Positions 54,067 through 62,295 of a stretch of DNA of 64,000 bases are shown here, one piece after another. The notes under the pieces are model-generated. The model did not search any database and was not told where the DNA came from. It saw nothing but the letters and a program-made list of their open reading frames with translations. Location: contig CAVXUB010000001.1 in assembly GCA_963764805.1 (NCBI GenBank), positions 248,001 through 312,000 on the forward strand. Reading direction: 5' to 3'. The stretch is from CAVXUB01 sp963764805. Lineage in GTDB: Bacteria; Actinomycetota; Acidimicrobiia; Acidimicrobiales; Bog-793. How positions within the stretch are numbered: the stretch's first letter is position 1; every line of letters starts with the position of its first letter. The position numbers and the translations under genes were made by a program.

Positions 54067-54379
54067 GGCTTCCGAGGCTGTCGGCGGGGTCGGGCCGCGT
54101 AAGCTCCATGTGGCCTGAGCTGGGCTTATTGTCCGCTCCTATCGGCTCGAGTCGCGCCTCGTCGGCTGATTCGGCCCGAAATTATGGGATGAATTATGGG
54201 ATGGACGGCGGCCGGTACGGCCGGTCCGCTCGGTGCGCTCCGAGACGTGACCGAGCCTGTCGCCGCCGAGGTCCCAGCGGGCCGCCGGGGAGCACTCGAT
54301 GCTTCAGGCGGTGAGCGAGGTGGCCGCCGGCGAGAGGACATCATACCCATCACAGGCCGATGTGGGTATGCTTTCCTCC
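54067..54379. other. non-coding stretch at the island border
   Basis: About 310 bases with no supported gene. It contains a perfect 12-base tandem duplication AATTATGGGATG (54180-54203), unusually AT-rich for the window, and ends with the palindrome in front of the AbiEi gene. Confidence 0.5.
54342..54370. promoter_or_regulatory. inverted repeat, likely AbiEi operator
   Basis: CATACCCA and TGGGTATG are perfect 8-base arms separated by 13 bases, ending 9 bases before the ATG at 54380. AbiEi antitoxins repress their own operon by binding inverted repeats, so this is the expected place and shape. TATGCT inside the right arm could be the -10 element, making the message nearly leaderless. Confidence 0.6.
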
Positions 54380-54976
54380 ATGACGTCAGTTCAAGTCGCC
54401 GACCTCCGCGATCACCTCGGCGACACCTTCACCTATGGCGAGGCCAGGCGAGCGGGTGTCGGGGACAAGCGGCTATACGGTCTGCGGGACCGCGGGGACA
54501 TCGAAGCGCTCGGCGGCGGGGTCTACCGCTGGGCCGATTCGTCGCCCGCAGATTGGGATTTGGTCGAGATCGCCGAGCGCGTCCCACGTGCGACGCTTTG
54601 CCTCGAGACTGCGCTCGCTCGCCACGGTCTGATTGACGCCATCCCTCCAGCCATCGACATCGCGATCCCGCGAGGAGCCACTCGGCCATCCCTACGGGCG
54701 CCTTGCCGCATCCATCAGTTCGGGCGATCCACCTTCGAAATCGGGCGTACGGAGCTGGACGTCGGCTCACGTCGAGCCATCGGGTTGTACTCGGCAGAGC
54801 GGTCGCTGATCGACGCCGTCCGACTCCGACACATCGAAGGCAGCGACGTTGCGTGGGAGGCACTACGCCATTGGCTCGGCCGTCCAGGTCGGAACCCAGC
54901 CCAGTTGATCGAGTTGGCCCGTTTATTCCCGCGTGCCGAACCGGCGCTACGGCGAGCCTTGGAGGTTCTGCTGTGA
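54380..54976 (+). CDS. type IV antitoxin, AbiEi family
   Basis: Protein of 198 residues of the AbiEi antitoxin/transcriptional repressor family. The N-terminal winged helix has 'FTYGEARRAGVGDKRLYGLR' and 'GDIEALGGGVYRW'; the C-terminal domain includes 'ETALARHGLIDAIPPAIDIA', 'RTELDVGSRRAIGLYSAERS' and 'LIDAVRLRH'. It counteracts AbiEii nucleotidyltransferase toxins and represses its operon. The toxin start overlaps its stop (GTGA). The antitoxin looks intact although the toxin is destroyed. ATG 54368 is an alternative start. Confidence 0.85.
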   Translation: MTSVQVADLRDHLGDTFTYGEARRAGVGDKRLYGLRDRGDIEALGGGVYRWADSSPADWDLVEIAERVPRATLCLETALARHGLIDAIPPAIDIAIPRGATRPSLRAPCRIHQFGRSTFEIGRTELDVGSRRAIGLYSAERSLIDAVRLRHIEGSDVAWEALRHWLGRPGRNPAQLIELARLFPRAEPALRRALEVLL

Positions 54977-55256
54977 CCGCTACCTCTCGAGCGACTGTGG
55001 CAGGTCGGGTCTTCTTCGACTTGCGAGCCCTGGCCCGCCACGATCGCCGGCCGGTTGACGAGTTGCTGCAGCTGTATGTCTTGGAATCGTTCCTCGCTCG
55101 CCTCGCCTTGTCGCGCTATGCCGCCCAGCATGTGCTGAAGGGAGGAGTCCTTATCGCGGCGTTCGGCGAACTGCCGACCAACCCTCGACGTCGATCTGCA
55201 AGCTCACTTCGTCGACAACGACTCTCCCGCCGCTGGCCCTGATGTCGGTCCGCGCA
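54973..55256 (+). pseudogene. AbiEii toxin remnant, copy 1 (5' end)
   Basis: The first ~95 residues of an AbiEii/AbiGii-type nucleotidyltransferase toxin: 'RHDRRPVDELLQLYVLESFL', 'RYAAQHVLKGGVLIAAFGEL'. At the C3 run 55182-55184 an extra base shifts the frame; after correction 'LDVDLQAHFVDND' continues, then similarity stops. A whole toxin would be about 250-300 residues, so most is missing. Confidence 0.75.
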
Positions 55257-55567
55257 AGCAGGAGCCAGGCATGGAATCAGTGCGCAAGTCCCCTGGTAGC
55301 CAACCAGCTGGGAAGCTCGCTACCGCGACCCGAACGGCCGCCAGCGGACAAAGACTGTCGAATTCAAGGCTTCGGCCAAGGCATGGCTGGCGAGCGCCGA
55401 GACCGACATGCGGCGTCGGGGCCGGCGCCAGCAGGCATATCAAGAGAACCAATCCCCGCCAATGAGAACAGAGCGATCCGATCACCGCGTTTCACGGACC
55501 CAGGGGCACCTGAAGTTTATCTGCCGCCCAGCCTAGAGACGCGTCGACGCCGATTGCGGCCGAGCCG
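55257..55567. other. degenerate sequence after the toxin remnant
   Basis: About 310 bases with no convincing gene on either strand. It presumably derives from whatever replaced the middle of the AbiEii gene. Confidence 0.4.
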
Positions 55568-56254
55568 CTACGGCACTCGCCGCGGTGCATCTCGATCTGT
55601 CATTCCGATGGGCAAGTCTGGACTCAGGCCGTAGTCAGTCTCAACACCAGTCTCTGCGTCTATGACAACTGTATACCCTTCGATTGCCGATGGAAGGTCA
55701 CCTGAGGGAAGCTGCGAGTCGCCCGCAACCGTGGCCTGCTTGAAATATACGGACACAACCCAGACCTCGCGTGTTGACGTCGCCATAGGTCCTACAAGCG
55801 TGGGGTCAACTTGACTCACAGATGAATAGGGCATCATCTCGGAGCCGGTGCCAGCTACGTTCGGCCCAAATCCCGCGGCCTCGTGTATTGCTTGCGCCTC
55901 GGACATAAGCGGCGCTCCAGGTGTCGCTGGCTGCAGCAGAGGATTGCCATGGCTCATGGTCTGTCGTGCTCTCCGATTGCAGGCATGGTATGTCCGCATA
56001 CAGGCGGCTAGGCCAGGCACGCTTCGGATGCACGGACCGCCGGCACTCAGGCAGGCTTGAAGCACGTTCTGGTTCACGCCGTGATAGATGTCACCTTGGT
56101 TCGATGCGGCGGCACTGCTTCCGTTGAGTTCAGTCCGGGGAGTCTGACTTATGACCGCCGATCTCGAGACTTTCGTAAGGACGACCGCTCCGACAGTTAG
56201 CAGAGCTAGTACGATGATGAGGCTTCGTATGCCTAGTCGGCGTAGAGATCGCAT
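55568..56254 (-). CDS. membrane-anchored hypothetical protein
   Basis: Protein of 228 residues. One N-terminal membrane helix ('SLIIVLALLTVGAVVLTKV') after a basic start, then an extracellular-type domain with four or more cysteines spaced 'QACLSAGGPCIR' and 'AACMRTYHACN'. The second half has 'EVWVVSVYFKQATVAGDSQL' and 'GYTVVIDAETGVETDYGL', a small beta domain. AGGA lies 10 bases before ATG 56254. Base composition is lower in GC and codon choice looser than in the core part of the window, in line with transfer. No family recognised. Confidence 0.65.
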   Translation of the reverse strand: MRSLRRLGIRSLIIVLALLTVGAVVLTKVSRSAVISQTPRTELNGSSAAASNQGDIYHGVNQNVLQACLSAGGPCIRSVPGLAACMRTYHACNRRARQTMSHGNPLLQPATPGAPLMSEAQAIHEAAGFGPNVAGTGSEMMPYSSVSQVDPTLVGPMATSTREVWVVSVYFKQATVAGDSQLPSGDLPSAIEGYTVVIDAETGVETDYGLSPDLPIGMTDRDAPRRVP

Positions 56255-56683
56255 CACATCAGCTTCCTCTGTCGGGCTACTTCTTGTAGTCTTCCCACTC
56301 GTGTGTCGACGCTCGAATACCTGTCAAGCGCTGTCCGCGACGGCGCCGGCGTCCCCGAGAGCTAGCAGGGTGTATACCGGAAGGCACGCGAGCCCGAGGC
56401 GAGCGACCGGGGTCACGCGCTGAAGGAACCCCTGCTCGGTCGGTCCTCGGACAAACCCACGGCTCACCCCTTCCTCGGAGAAGCGTGAAGGAGATAATCT
56501 CCTAGAGGTTAGCGCTAGTCGGAAGGGGGTGCGCAAGGGGGGCCTGTCCCTTGAATCTCTCGACGGCGCGAAGAAGGGTGTGGGGCTTCCACGTCGACGT
56601 CAATGTTGGCGATCTGATCACCCGACATCTATCTCCTATGTTGGCGCCTGTGAGCCCCCTCCTGCGCGACTGCGGCGGGTGGC
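56255..56683. other. intergenic stretch with possible AbiEii fragment
   Basis: No supported whole gene in about 430 bases. Near 56583-56625 the plus strand reads 'FHVDVNVGDLIT', close to the 'DVNVGDPI' nucleotidyltransferase motif of AbiEii, so this may be the detached 3' part of a toxin copy. Confidence 0.4.
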
Positions 56684-56881
56684 GCCTTCCTCGACTTGCG
56701 ATGCCTAGCCCGCCACGACCGCCGGCCGGTTGACGAGTGGCTGCAGCTGCATGTCTTGGAGTCGTTCCTCGCTCGCCTCGCCATGTAGCGCTTCGCCGCC
56801 CAGCTCGTGCTGAAGGGAGGGTCCTCATGGCGGCGTTCGGCGAACGCCGACCAACCGCGACATCGATCGCGAAGCGCAGTT
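56684..56881 (+). pseudogene. AbiEii toxin remnant, copy 2 (left of the IS)
   Basis: A second toxin copy, about 85% identical by eye to copy 1 over 190 bases: 'ARHDRRPVDEWLQLHVLESF' then an in-frame TAG at 56786-56788 where copy 1 has a serine codon, then 'RFAAQLVLKGG'. It ends in the IS21 insertion; the reading frame 'TNRDIDREAQ' resumes on the other side of the element. Confidence 0.8.
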
Positions 56882-57059
56882 TGTTGGGCGTTCAACGAAT
56901 CTCGCGTTCCACGATCACCGCGAACTCGCGATCTGTGATCAACGAAAGTCGCGGTTGAGAAGAGCCAGCACTCCTCACTGAGACCATCCACCAGCGGAGC
57001 GAGCGGCCCCTCCAGTCTCTCGGGCGACCAAGCACCGAGAACCGGAGGAGCCACCCCGC

Positions 57060-58371
57060 ATGATGACCCAGGAGGAGTACATGGACCTGTTGGCGATGCG
57101 CCGTCAGGGAATGACGATCGGCGAGATCGCCGAGGAGCTCGGCTATCACCCGGCGACGATCTCGAAGTGGCTGGAGGCCGGCGGCCCGCCGGCGAGGCGG
57201 GCGTTGCACCGGCGGCGGCGGTGATCGACGAGCAGACGGCGGCGCGGATCGTCCGAGCTGCTGACCGCGGCGCCGGCGCTGTTGGCGACGAGCGTGTTCG
57301 AGATCATCCGGGCCGAGGGCTTCACCGGCAGCTACCCGTCGGTGGTCCGCCACCTGCGCGATCGGCGCGGCCCGCGCTTTCGGTGCCGCACCGGCGCGTC
57401 AGCGTGCCGATCGAGACCGCGCCCGGCGAGGAATGCCAGTTCGACTGGTCCGACTGCAGCGCCTGGACGGAGCGTTGGGGGCTCGGGAGGTGCAGTGCTT
57501 CGGCGCCATCTTGTGCTGGTCCCGCTGGCGGCTGTGGTGGTTCGCCCTCGTCGACCGGGAGCACACCTTCGAGGGGCTGGTGTCGGTTCTTCGAGGCGGC
57601 CGGCGGGGTCCCGAGTCGCCCGCACCGACCGGATGGGGGCGCTCGGCACCTCGCAGGGCGGCGGTTCAAGCTGCATCCGCCGGCGGTCGACTTCGCCCGC
57701 CACCACGGCGATCGAGATCCGGCGCCTGCCAGGCCGGGCGACGCCAAGCGCAAGGGCAAGATGGAGCGGCCGTTCCGGGACCTGAAAGAGACGTTCCTAA
57801 CGAGCTGCGACGCCCTCGGGCCGCCCCGGCGAGCGTCGCCGAGCTCAACCACGCGCGGGCTCGTGCTGGCCACCGGGTCCATCCCCGTCCGCACTCGACC
57901 ACCGGTGCGCCCCCGCCGAGCGCTTGGCCTCAGAGAACGCGCTTCTTGCGGGCCCTGCCCCGCCGCCGCTTCGACACCGCCTATGTCGAGGACCGCCGGG
58001 TGCATCCGCGCCTGCCGCTCGTCGAGTGGCAGGGCGTTGCCTACTCGGTCCGCCCCGAGGCGCTCGGCCAGAGGGTCACCTCCGCGTCGAGGTCGACTCG
58101 CAGATCCTCGAGATCCACCTCGGCACTCGCCGTCGTCGGCCGTCACGACCTGCGCCGAGGCGCCACCGAGCCGGTGTGGGACCCGGCTCACCGGGCCGCC
58201 GCCGAGGCCATCGCCCTCGGCCGGCCCCGCCCGCAGCTGACGCTGATCACCGGCAACGGCGACCGGCCCGGCGGCGACCTCGGCACGACTCGAGCTCGGC
58301 GAGGGCGACTACGACGTCGAGGCTCGACCTGGCCGCTCGCTACGGCGGCTCGACTCCACGGGCAGCTGCCG
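57060..58371 (+). pseudogene. istA: IS21 transposase IstA, multiply frameshifted
   Basis: ATG 57060 has GGAGGAG 9 bases upstream. Helix-turn-helix 'QGMTIGEIAEELGYHPATIS' is intact; then the frame changes about every 80-200 bases. Pieces in order: 'PAAAVIDEQTAARI', 'VFEIIRAEGFTGSYPSVVRH', 'PGEECQFDWSDCSAWTERWG' (first catalytic Asp), 'WRLWWFALVDREHTFEGL', 'KRKGKMERPFRDLKETFL' (catalytic Glu) and 'RRFDTAYVEDRRVHPRLP'. Almost every break is one base gained or lost in a G/C-rich stretch; no product can be made as read. Confidence 0.8.
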
Positions 58372-59185
58372 ATGACCGACACCGTCGCGCCTACGAGCAG
58401 CTGAAGGACGACCTCGGCTACCTGCAGCTCGGCCGGGCCGCCGAGTGCTTCGCCACCCTCGCCGAACAAGCCAAGGCCGACGGCTGGAGCCACGTCGAGT
58501 ACCTGGCCGGTGATCGCCGAGCAGGCCTCGGCCACCACCAACCGGCGCCTGCGGCCCGGCTGCGCTACGCCCGCTTCCCCTACCGGCGCACGATCGAGGA
58601 CTTCGACTTCGACTTCCAGCCCTCCGTCGACCGCAAACTCGTCGCCGACCTCGCCACCCTGCGCTTCATCGCCGAGGACCGGCCGATCTGCTGTTGGGCC
58701 AACCCGGCTGCGGCAAGACCCACCTCGCCGTGGCGCTCGCCACCCGGGCCGTCGAGGCCGGCTACCGCGGCTACTTCACCACCGCCGACGACATGGTGCA
58801 ACACCCTGGCCCGGGCCAGGGTGGAAGGGACCTGGACCACCAAGCTGCGGACCTACACCGCCCCCACCGTCCTCGTCGTCGACGACGTCGGGCTCCTCCC
58901 CATGGCCCGTGAGGCTGCCGCCGCGTTCTTCCACGTCATCAACCCCCGCTACGACAAGCAGGCCACCCACCCTCGGTCACCACCAACCGGGGCTTGCCCG
59001 AATGGGGCGAGCTCTTCGGCGATGCCGTCGTCGCCGCCGCCATCCTCGACCGGCTCATGCACAGCGCCATCGTGTTCAACATCCGAGGTCCGTCGTGGCG
59101 CATCCGCGAGCACGGGGCGCTCGCCGAGGCGGTGCTCACTGTCGACAAGCCACAGGACCAGACGGGCAAAGGGGGTGGTCGCTAG
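58372..59185 (+). pseudogene. istB: IS21 helper ATPase IstB, multiply frameshifted
   Basis: AAA+ helper of the transposase. Pieces in order: 'YEQLKDDLGYLQLGRAAECF', 'LRYARFPYRRTIEDFDFDFQ', Walker A 'GQPGCGKTHLAVALATRAVE', Walker B 'TVLVVDDVGLLPM', 'VINPRYDKQATH', 'TTNRGLPEWGELFGDAVVAA' and 'AILDRLMHSAIVFNIRG'. At least four frame changes. The order and spacing are those of a normal ~250-residue IstB. Confidence 0.8.
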
Positions 59186-59289
59186 GCTCTGCCCCGAGGA
59201 GTGCCAGCGACCCTCGATCGCGAACTTTCGCTGATCGCGGATCGCGACTTCGTGTGATCACAGATCGCGATTTTCAGTGATCGCCAACA

Positions 59290-59450
59290 CAGTTCGTCGA
59301 CAACGACCGCGACAACATCCGACGGATGAGCTGCGACGGGGCCAGGTGCCCCATTCAGAAGTTCGCGTGGGTGTGCGAGGCTCCCCGATCGCGCGGGTCA
59401 CGGTGGACCTTTACAAGTACCTGTACAGCGATCTGTACAAGGCGGCTTGA
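59290..59450 (+). pseudogene. AbiEii toxin remnant right of the IS
   Basis: Continues copy 2 beyond the insertion with 'FVDNDRDNIRRMS', then loses frame; another frame reads 'EVRVGVRGSPIARVTVDLYK' and ends 'YLYSDLYKAA' at a TGA near 59450. The latter includes a near-repeat 'YLYSDLYK'. Only a short segment of toxin is recognisable. Confidence 0.55.
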
Positions 59451-59513
59451 GCTGCAACGCTCCATTCGCCGTCAGCCGACGCGGTCGGTGCCTTGCCCGG
59501 CATGCATCGGGTA

Positions 59514-59580
59514 GGGCTGTCAAGCCGACGGCGAAGCCGAGGCGGGCCACGTGTGGCCCGACGGTGCGGCTTTACAGCCC
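59514..59580. other. compact nested hairpin element
   Basis: Outer arms GGGCTGTCAAGCCG and CGGCTTTACAGCCC pair over 14 positions with one mismatch. Inside are two small hairpins: CGGC-GAA-GCCG and GGGCCAC-GT-GTGGCCC. The whole 67 bases can fold as a three-way junction. It lies between toxin debris and a dead lipoprotein gene. It could be an RNA element, a transposon end or an att-like site; nothing identifies which. Confidence 0.5.
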
Positions 59581-59606
59581 GAGCCTGTTACGCAGGGACA
59601 CTGGGA

Positions 59607-59629
59607 CAAGCCAGCCACCGGCTGGCTTG
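59607..59629 (-). terminator. hairpin, possible terminator of the lipoprotein gene
   Basis: CAAGCCAGCC and GGCTGGCTTG form a perfect 10-bp stem with a 3-base loop, about 95 bases downstream of the minus-strand lipoprotein stop. No U-tract on either side. Confidence 0.45.
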
Positions 59630-59722
59630 GTCAGCCCCTCCCCCTCGAGCCACCGCCGCCAGAGGCGGAGGCAGAGCCATTCCGCACGCACCCCCGCTGA
59701 GAAACCGGAACCGAGGAGCCAA

Positions 59723-60087
59723 TCAGGGGAAGGGGCACCGCAGATCCACGGTCGTCGTCCGGCCCGCGGCCACCACGACTGCCCGGTTCTGACATCCAAA
59801 GAGCATGACCTGGACGCCAGCATGAGCCTGGTACGTGCCCGCGGGAAGTACAACGCGGAACCCTCACGTCGGGGCGGCCACCTTCTTGTTCGCCGCCTCC
59901 GACGCGAAGGTGACGGTGCCCGGTTCCAGGCACAGGCGCTCGACCCGCAGGGGGCTTTCGCCCCGCCCCCGTCTAGACGGATCATCCCTACGACGGACCC
60001 GACCTGGGGTCCGCCGCCACACGAACTGAGTGCCAGGGTCGCCAGAAGAACCGCCACCGAAGGCACCAGGCGTCCTACGCGTCTCAT
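59723..60087 (-). pseudogene. small lipoprotein remnant
   Basis: Starts with a lipoprotein signal: 'MRRVGRLVPSVAVLLATLAL' then lipobox 'LSSC' and 'GGGPQVGSVVGMIRLDGG'. A frame change in the G-rich run near 59965-59975 leads to 'CLEPGTVTFASEAANKKVAA', then an in-frame TGA, then 'GFRVVLPAGTYQAHAGVQVM' and the end 'VDLRCPFP'. Repaired, it would be a ~120-residue lipoprotein with a carboxypeptidase-regulatory-like beta domain. Two lesions make it very probably dead. Confidence 0.6.
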
Positions 60088-60500
60088 GTCGTGAGGGTAA
60101 CGGCCGCGCGACTCCCAGCCAATGTCCGCGAGTGGAAGGGCAACACCGGCTCGACCTGTACACGACCGGCGGCTCACCTTGGTGACCCTGTGTGACCCCG
60201 CCCCCGGGCCGGGTCACGGCGCGAGAAGGCCGAGGTTTCGACGAGCCGGTGGCTCCTCCCTCAGCCGCTTCTGACTCTGCGGCGCGCGGTTGGACGCTCA
60301 CGATGATCTCCTGGATGCAGTTCGCGCGACCTTTTTACAGGCCGCGGGCGCGCCGGTTGCCGCCGTTCGCTCCACGCCTTCGCCGCCATCCCGAGTGCTC
60401 GCGAGAACCGGTCAGCTCAGCCCGTGCCGTCTGACGGCGACCGGTAGCCAGTCCCGATCGTCACTGTGATCGCTGGCAACAGCTGGCGCCACGGGAGCGC
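60088..60500. other. stretch without supported gene
   Basis: About 410 GC-rich bases upstream of the lipoprotein remnant. The open frames here are Arg/Pro-rich shadows. No hairpin, repeat or RNA gene was recognised. Confidence 0.4.
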
Positions 60501-60785
60501 ATGGCGGACAAGGAGATCTTCTCTCCCCATCCGAAGGCGGGCCGGAGCATCGGCTGGCGCCGCCGCCCCGGCCCGACCGTGGTGGCTGCGGCCGCCGCGG
60601 CCGGCGAGGTTGGTGCTGGCGCCCCTTGCTCCGCTCGGGTTGCCGTCGAGGAGGTGCGGAGCGTCGGTGCCGCCGGACCGGACGAGGAAGCGGACCGCCC
60701 ACTCCAGCCGCCGTGGCGGTCAGAGGCAGAAAGTGGCGCTGAGCTGCTCTGTGATGACTTTCCCTACAGTAATCAAGTGACTTAG
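60501..60785 (+). CDS. doubtful small protein
   Basis: ATG frame of 94 codons beginning 'MADKEIFSPHPKAGRSIGW' and ending 'LLCDDFPYSNQVT'. The ends look protein-like, but the middle is an Ala/Val/Gly run typical of GC-rich non-coding DNA. No ribosome binding site is obvious. It is reported only because nothing else explains this interval. Confidence 0.2.
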   Translation: MADKEIFSPHPKAGRSIGWRRRPGPTVVAAAAAAGEVGAGAPCSARVAVEEVRSVGAAGPDEEADRPLQPPWRSEAESGAELLCDDFPYSNQVT

Positions 60786-60797
60786 GTGATCAAGGGG

Positions 60798-61025
60798 TCA
60801 CTCTTCCCCCAGAGACTCCACAGCCTTTTGGACGGCTTCGAGGAACTCTGCGAGGGGATAGTCCCATGCAACCCCACTCTTCCGGGCGAAGATCGCAATC
60901 CGCAGTTCCCCCTTCTCGCGTCGTATCTCTACCGGAATGTCGACCAGCCCGTCATGGCGAACGTTGAGCTCTGCCACAGGCCCCTCACGATCCGGAGGAA
61001 ACGCCTTGAAGATCTCGAACGCCAT
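60798..61025 (-). CDS. small protein, likely immunity protein for the adjacent toxin
   Basis: Protein of 75 residues, compact and acidic at its end: 'FEIFKAFPPDREGPVAELNV', 'IPVEIRREKGELRIAIFARK', 'EFLEAVQKAVESLGEE'. It starts 2 bases after the stop of the RHS-derived toxin tip on the same strand, the standard place for a cognate immunity gene of a polymorphic toxin. No sequence family was recognised; function is inferred from position and size. Confidence 0.6.
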   Translation of the reverse strand: MAFEIFKAFPPDREGPVAELNVRHDGLVDIPVEIRREKGELRIAIFARKSGVAWDYPLAEFLEAVQKAVESLGEE

Positions 61026-61027
61026 GG

Positions 61028-62124
61028 CTAGAACCGTCCGAAGTACTCGAGGGTTCCGTCTGGGCTGTACACGACACCGATGCCGTCCGGAGACACGATC
61101 TTGAGTCCGCCGGCGAACCGCCCACCCCCCATGGTTTCTACTGTCGTGTCGGGGTTGGTCAGGATCTGTTCGAGAGCGTTCTGGCCGGCCTCGTTGACTG
61201 CTGCTGGCCCACCTGCGGTAGGCCCAAAGACCTCACCTGCCTTGGCATAGGCGCGGCCAGCTCTTGTGAGTTGCCCACCTGCATCAGCAGGATCCAGCTC
61301 CGATCCCGGCGTCGCCAACTCATCGAGGGGTGTCGCTCCGCCCCCTGCGGCTTGAGCTGTGACAAGATCCCCATAGTTCGCTTCGATCGCTTCGGCGCCG
61401 CCAGCGCCCAGCTCGGCGACTCCGGGGACCAGTGACAGCGCAGCGTAAGGAACGAAACCCCGAGGTCGTAGGCGCCGGAGTAGCACGGATACGGGATCGG
61501 GACTGCCGACAACCCCGACAGATAGTTGATGGTGTTCTGAATGCCTGCGAAGAAGTTGCCGGCTCCCTGTTTGGTTATGTAGCACGCTGATTCGAGGCAG
61601 TTCCAAGCGTTGTACACGTGGTGCCATGTGCTGACGGCGACGTTCTCGATGCCGCAGTACCACTCCCCTGGACAGAGCCCGCTCGGATCCCCCTCGTTCA
61701 CCGGGTCCCCGCCGCCATCTGTGAACCGCGACGGGTCGTAGGTGCAGGGGGGTGCTCTTGGACCCTGAGCTCGGAGAATGCCGAACGTCAGGACGTGGAT
61801 CTCATGGATAGGGATTGACGCGGCGCCTAACGTGGGTTGCTGCCAGGGGTTGAAGGCGGCTGAGGAAGAAAGGGGCGGGTAGGGTGGGCGGGGAACGGCC
61901 CTCTCGGTTAGAACGAGGAGGACGGTGGTCGTCTTCGCTGAGGATCCCGCTGACAAATGAAGGGTTCGAGAACCCTTATGTCCGTTGAGGTTCGCGGCGG
62001 TCCGGGAAACGGTGACGGCGCCCGCGGCTGGTGCGAGGGCCGTGAGCACGCGCGCGATGATGCCGAGCACGGCAAGGATGACCGTTAGCACCACAGCGGC
62101 CCTCGTCGATCGCCTCACGGTCAC
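61028..62124 (-). pseudogene. RHS-type toxin remnant with intact toxin tip
   Basis: N-terminus: a signal-anchor ('AAVVLTVILAVLGIIARVLT'), then text joined abruptly to the end of an RHS core, 'TYDPSRFTDGGGDPVNEGDP' and 'SGLCPGEW'. Most of the RHS shell is deleted. The frame breaks at the C4 run 61458-61461; one extra G in the coding strand restores 'GAYDLGGFVPYAALSLVPG'. The C-terminal tip 'LTRAGRAYAKAGEVFGP', 'NEAGQNALEQILTNPDTTVE', 'GGLKIVSPDGIGVVYSPDGT' resembles the BECR-type ribonuclease ends of polymorphic toxins (similarity judged by eye). It precedes the immunity candidate. Confidence 0.65.
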
Positions 62125-62295
62125 CCGGCCAGTTTCCCACCAGCCTCAGCTCGAGCGTGGGAAACGGCGCTCCGGACCGCCGTTGCGGCAGGTGAGGAGG
62201 CGCTCCTCGTCCCGTAACGTGAAGGTGCTCCCCGCGCCAGCGAGAGAAGTGCACCCGGCGTGCTCGCCGGACGGTGAGTAACCGGGTGTCGCGCC

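Larger units (their letters stand above)
56882..59289 (+). mobile_element. IS21-family insertion sequence (decayed)
   Basis: A 2408-base element bounded by TGTTGG and CCAACA, flanked by a 5-base target duplication CAGTT (56877-56881 and 59290-59294). Removing the element and one CAGTT restores 'DIDREAQFVDNDRDNIRR' of the AbiEii toxin, which fixes both ends exactly. Both termini carry repeated motifs around CGCGATCTGTGATCA and CGAAAGTCGCG, the multiple terminal repeats expected for IS21. It encodes istA then istB, both broken by many small length changes. Confidence 0.88.

Noticed and set aside
56324..56536. 70-residue open frame on the minus strand
   Set aside because: Has a hydrophobic tail but no ribosome binding site, family or conserved context; likely chance.
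59855..59875. TGA as selenocysteine in the lipoprotein gene
   Set aside because: The gene also has a frame change and no SECIS-like structure or selenoprotein family similarity, so a nonsense mutation is simpler.
61960..61977. Possible tRNA T-arm (AAGGGTTCGAGAACCCTT)
   Set aside because: It is a plain 8-base palindrome with wrong loop length for a T-arm and no acceptor or anticodon stems around it.
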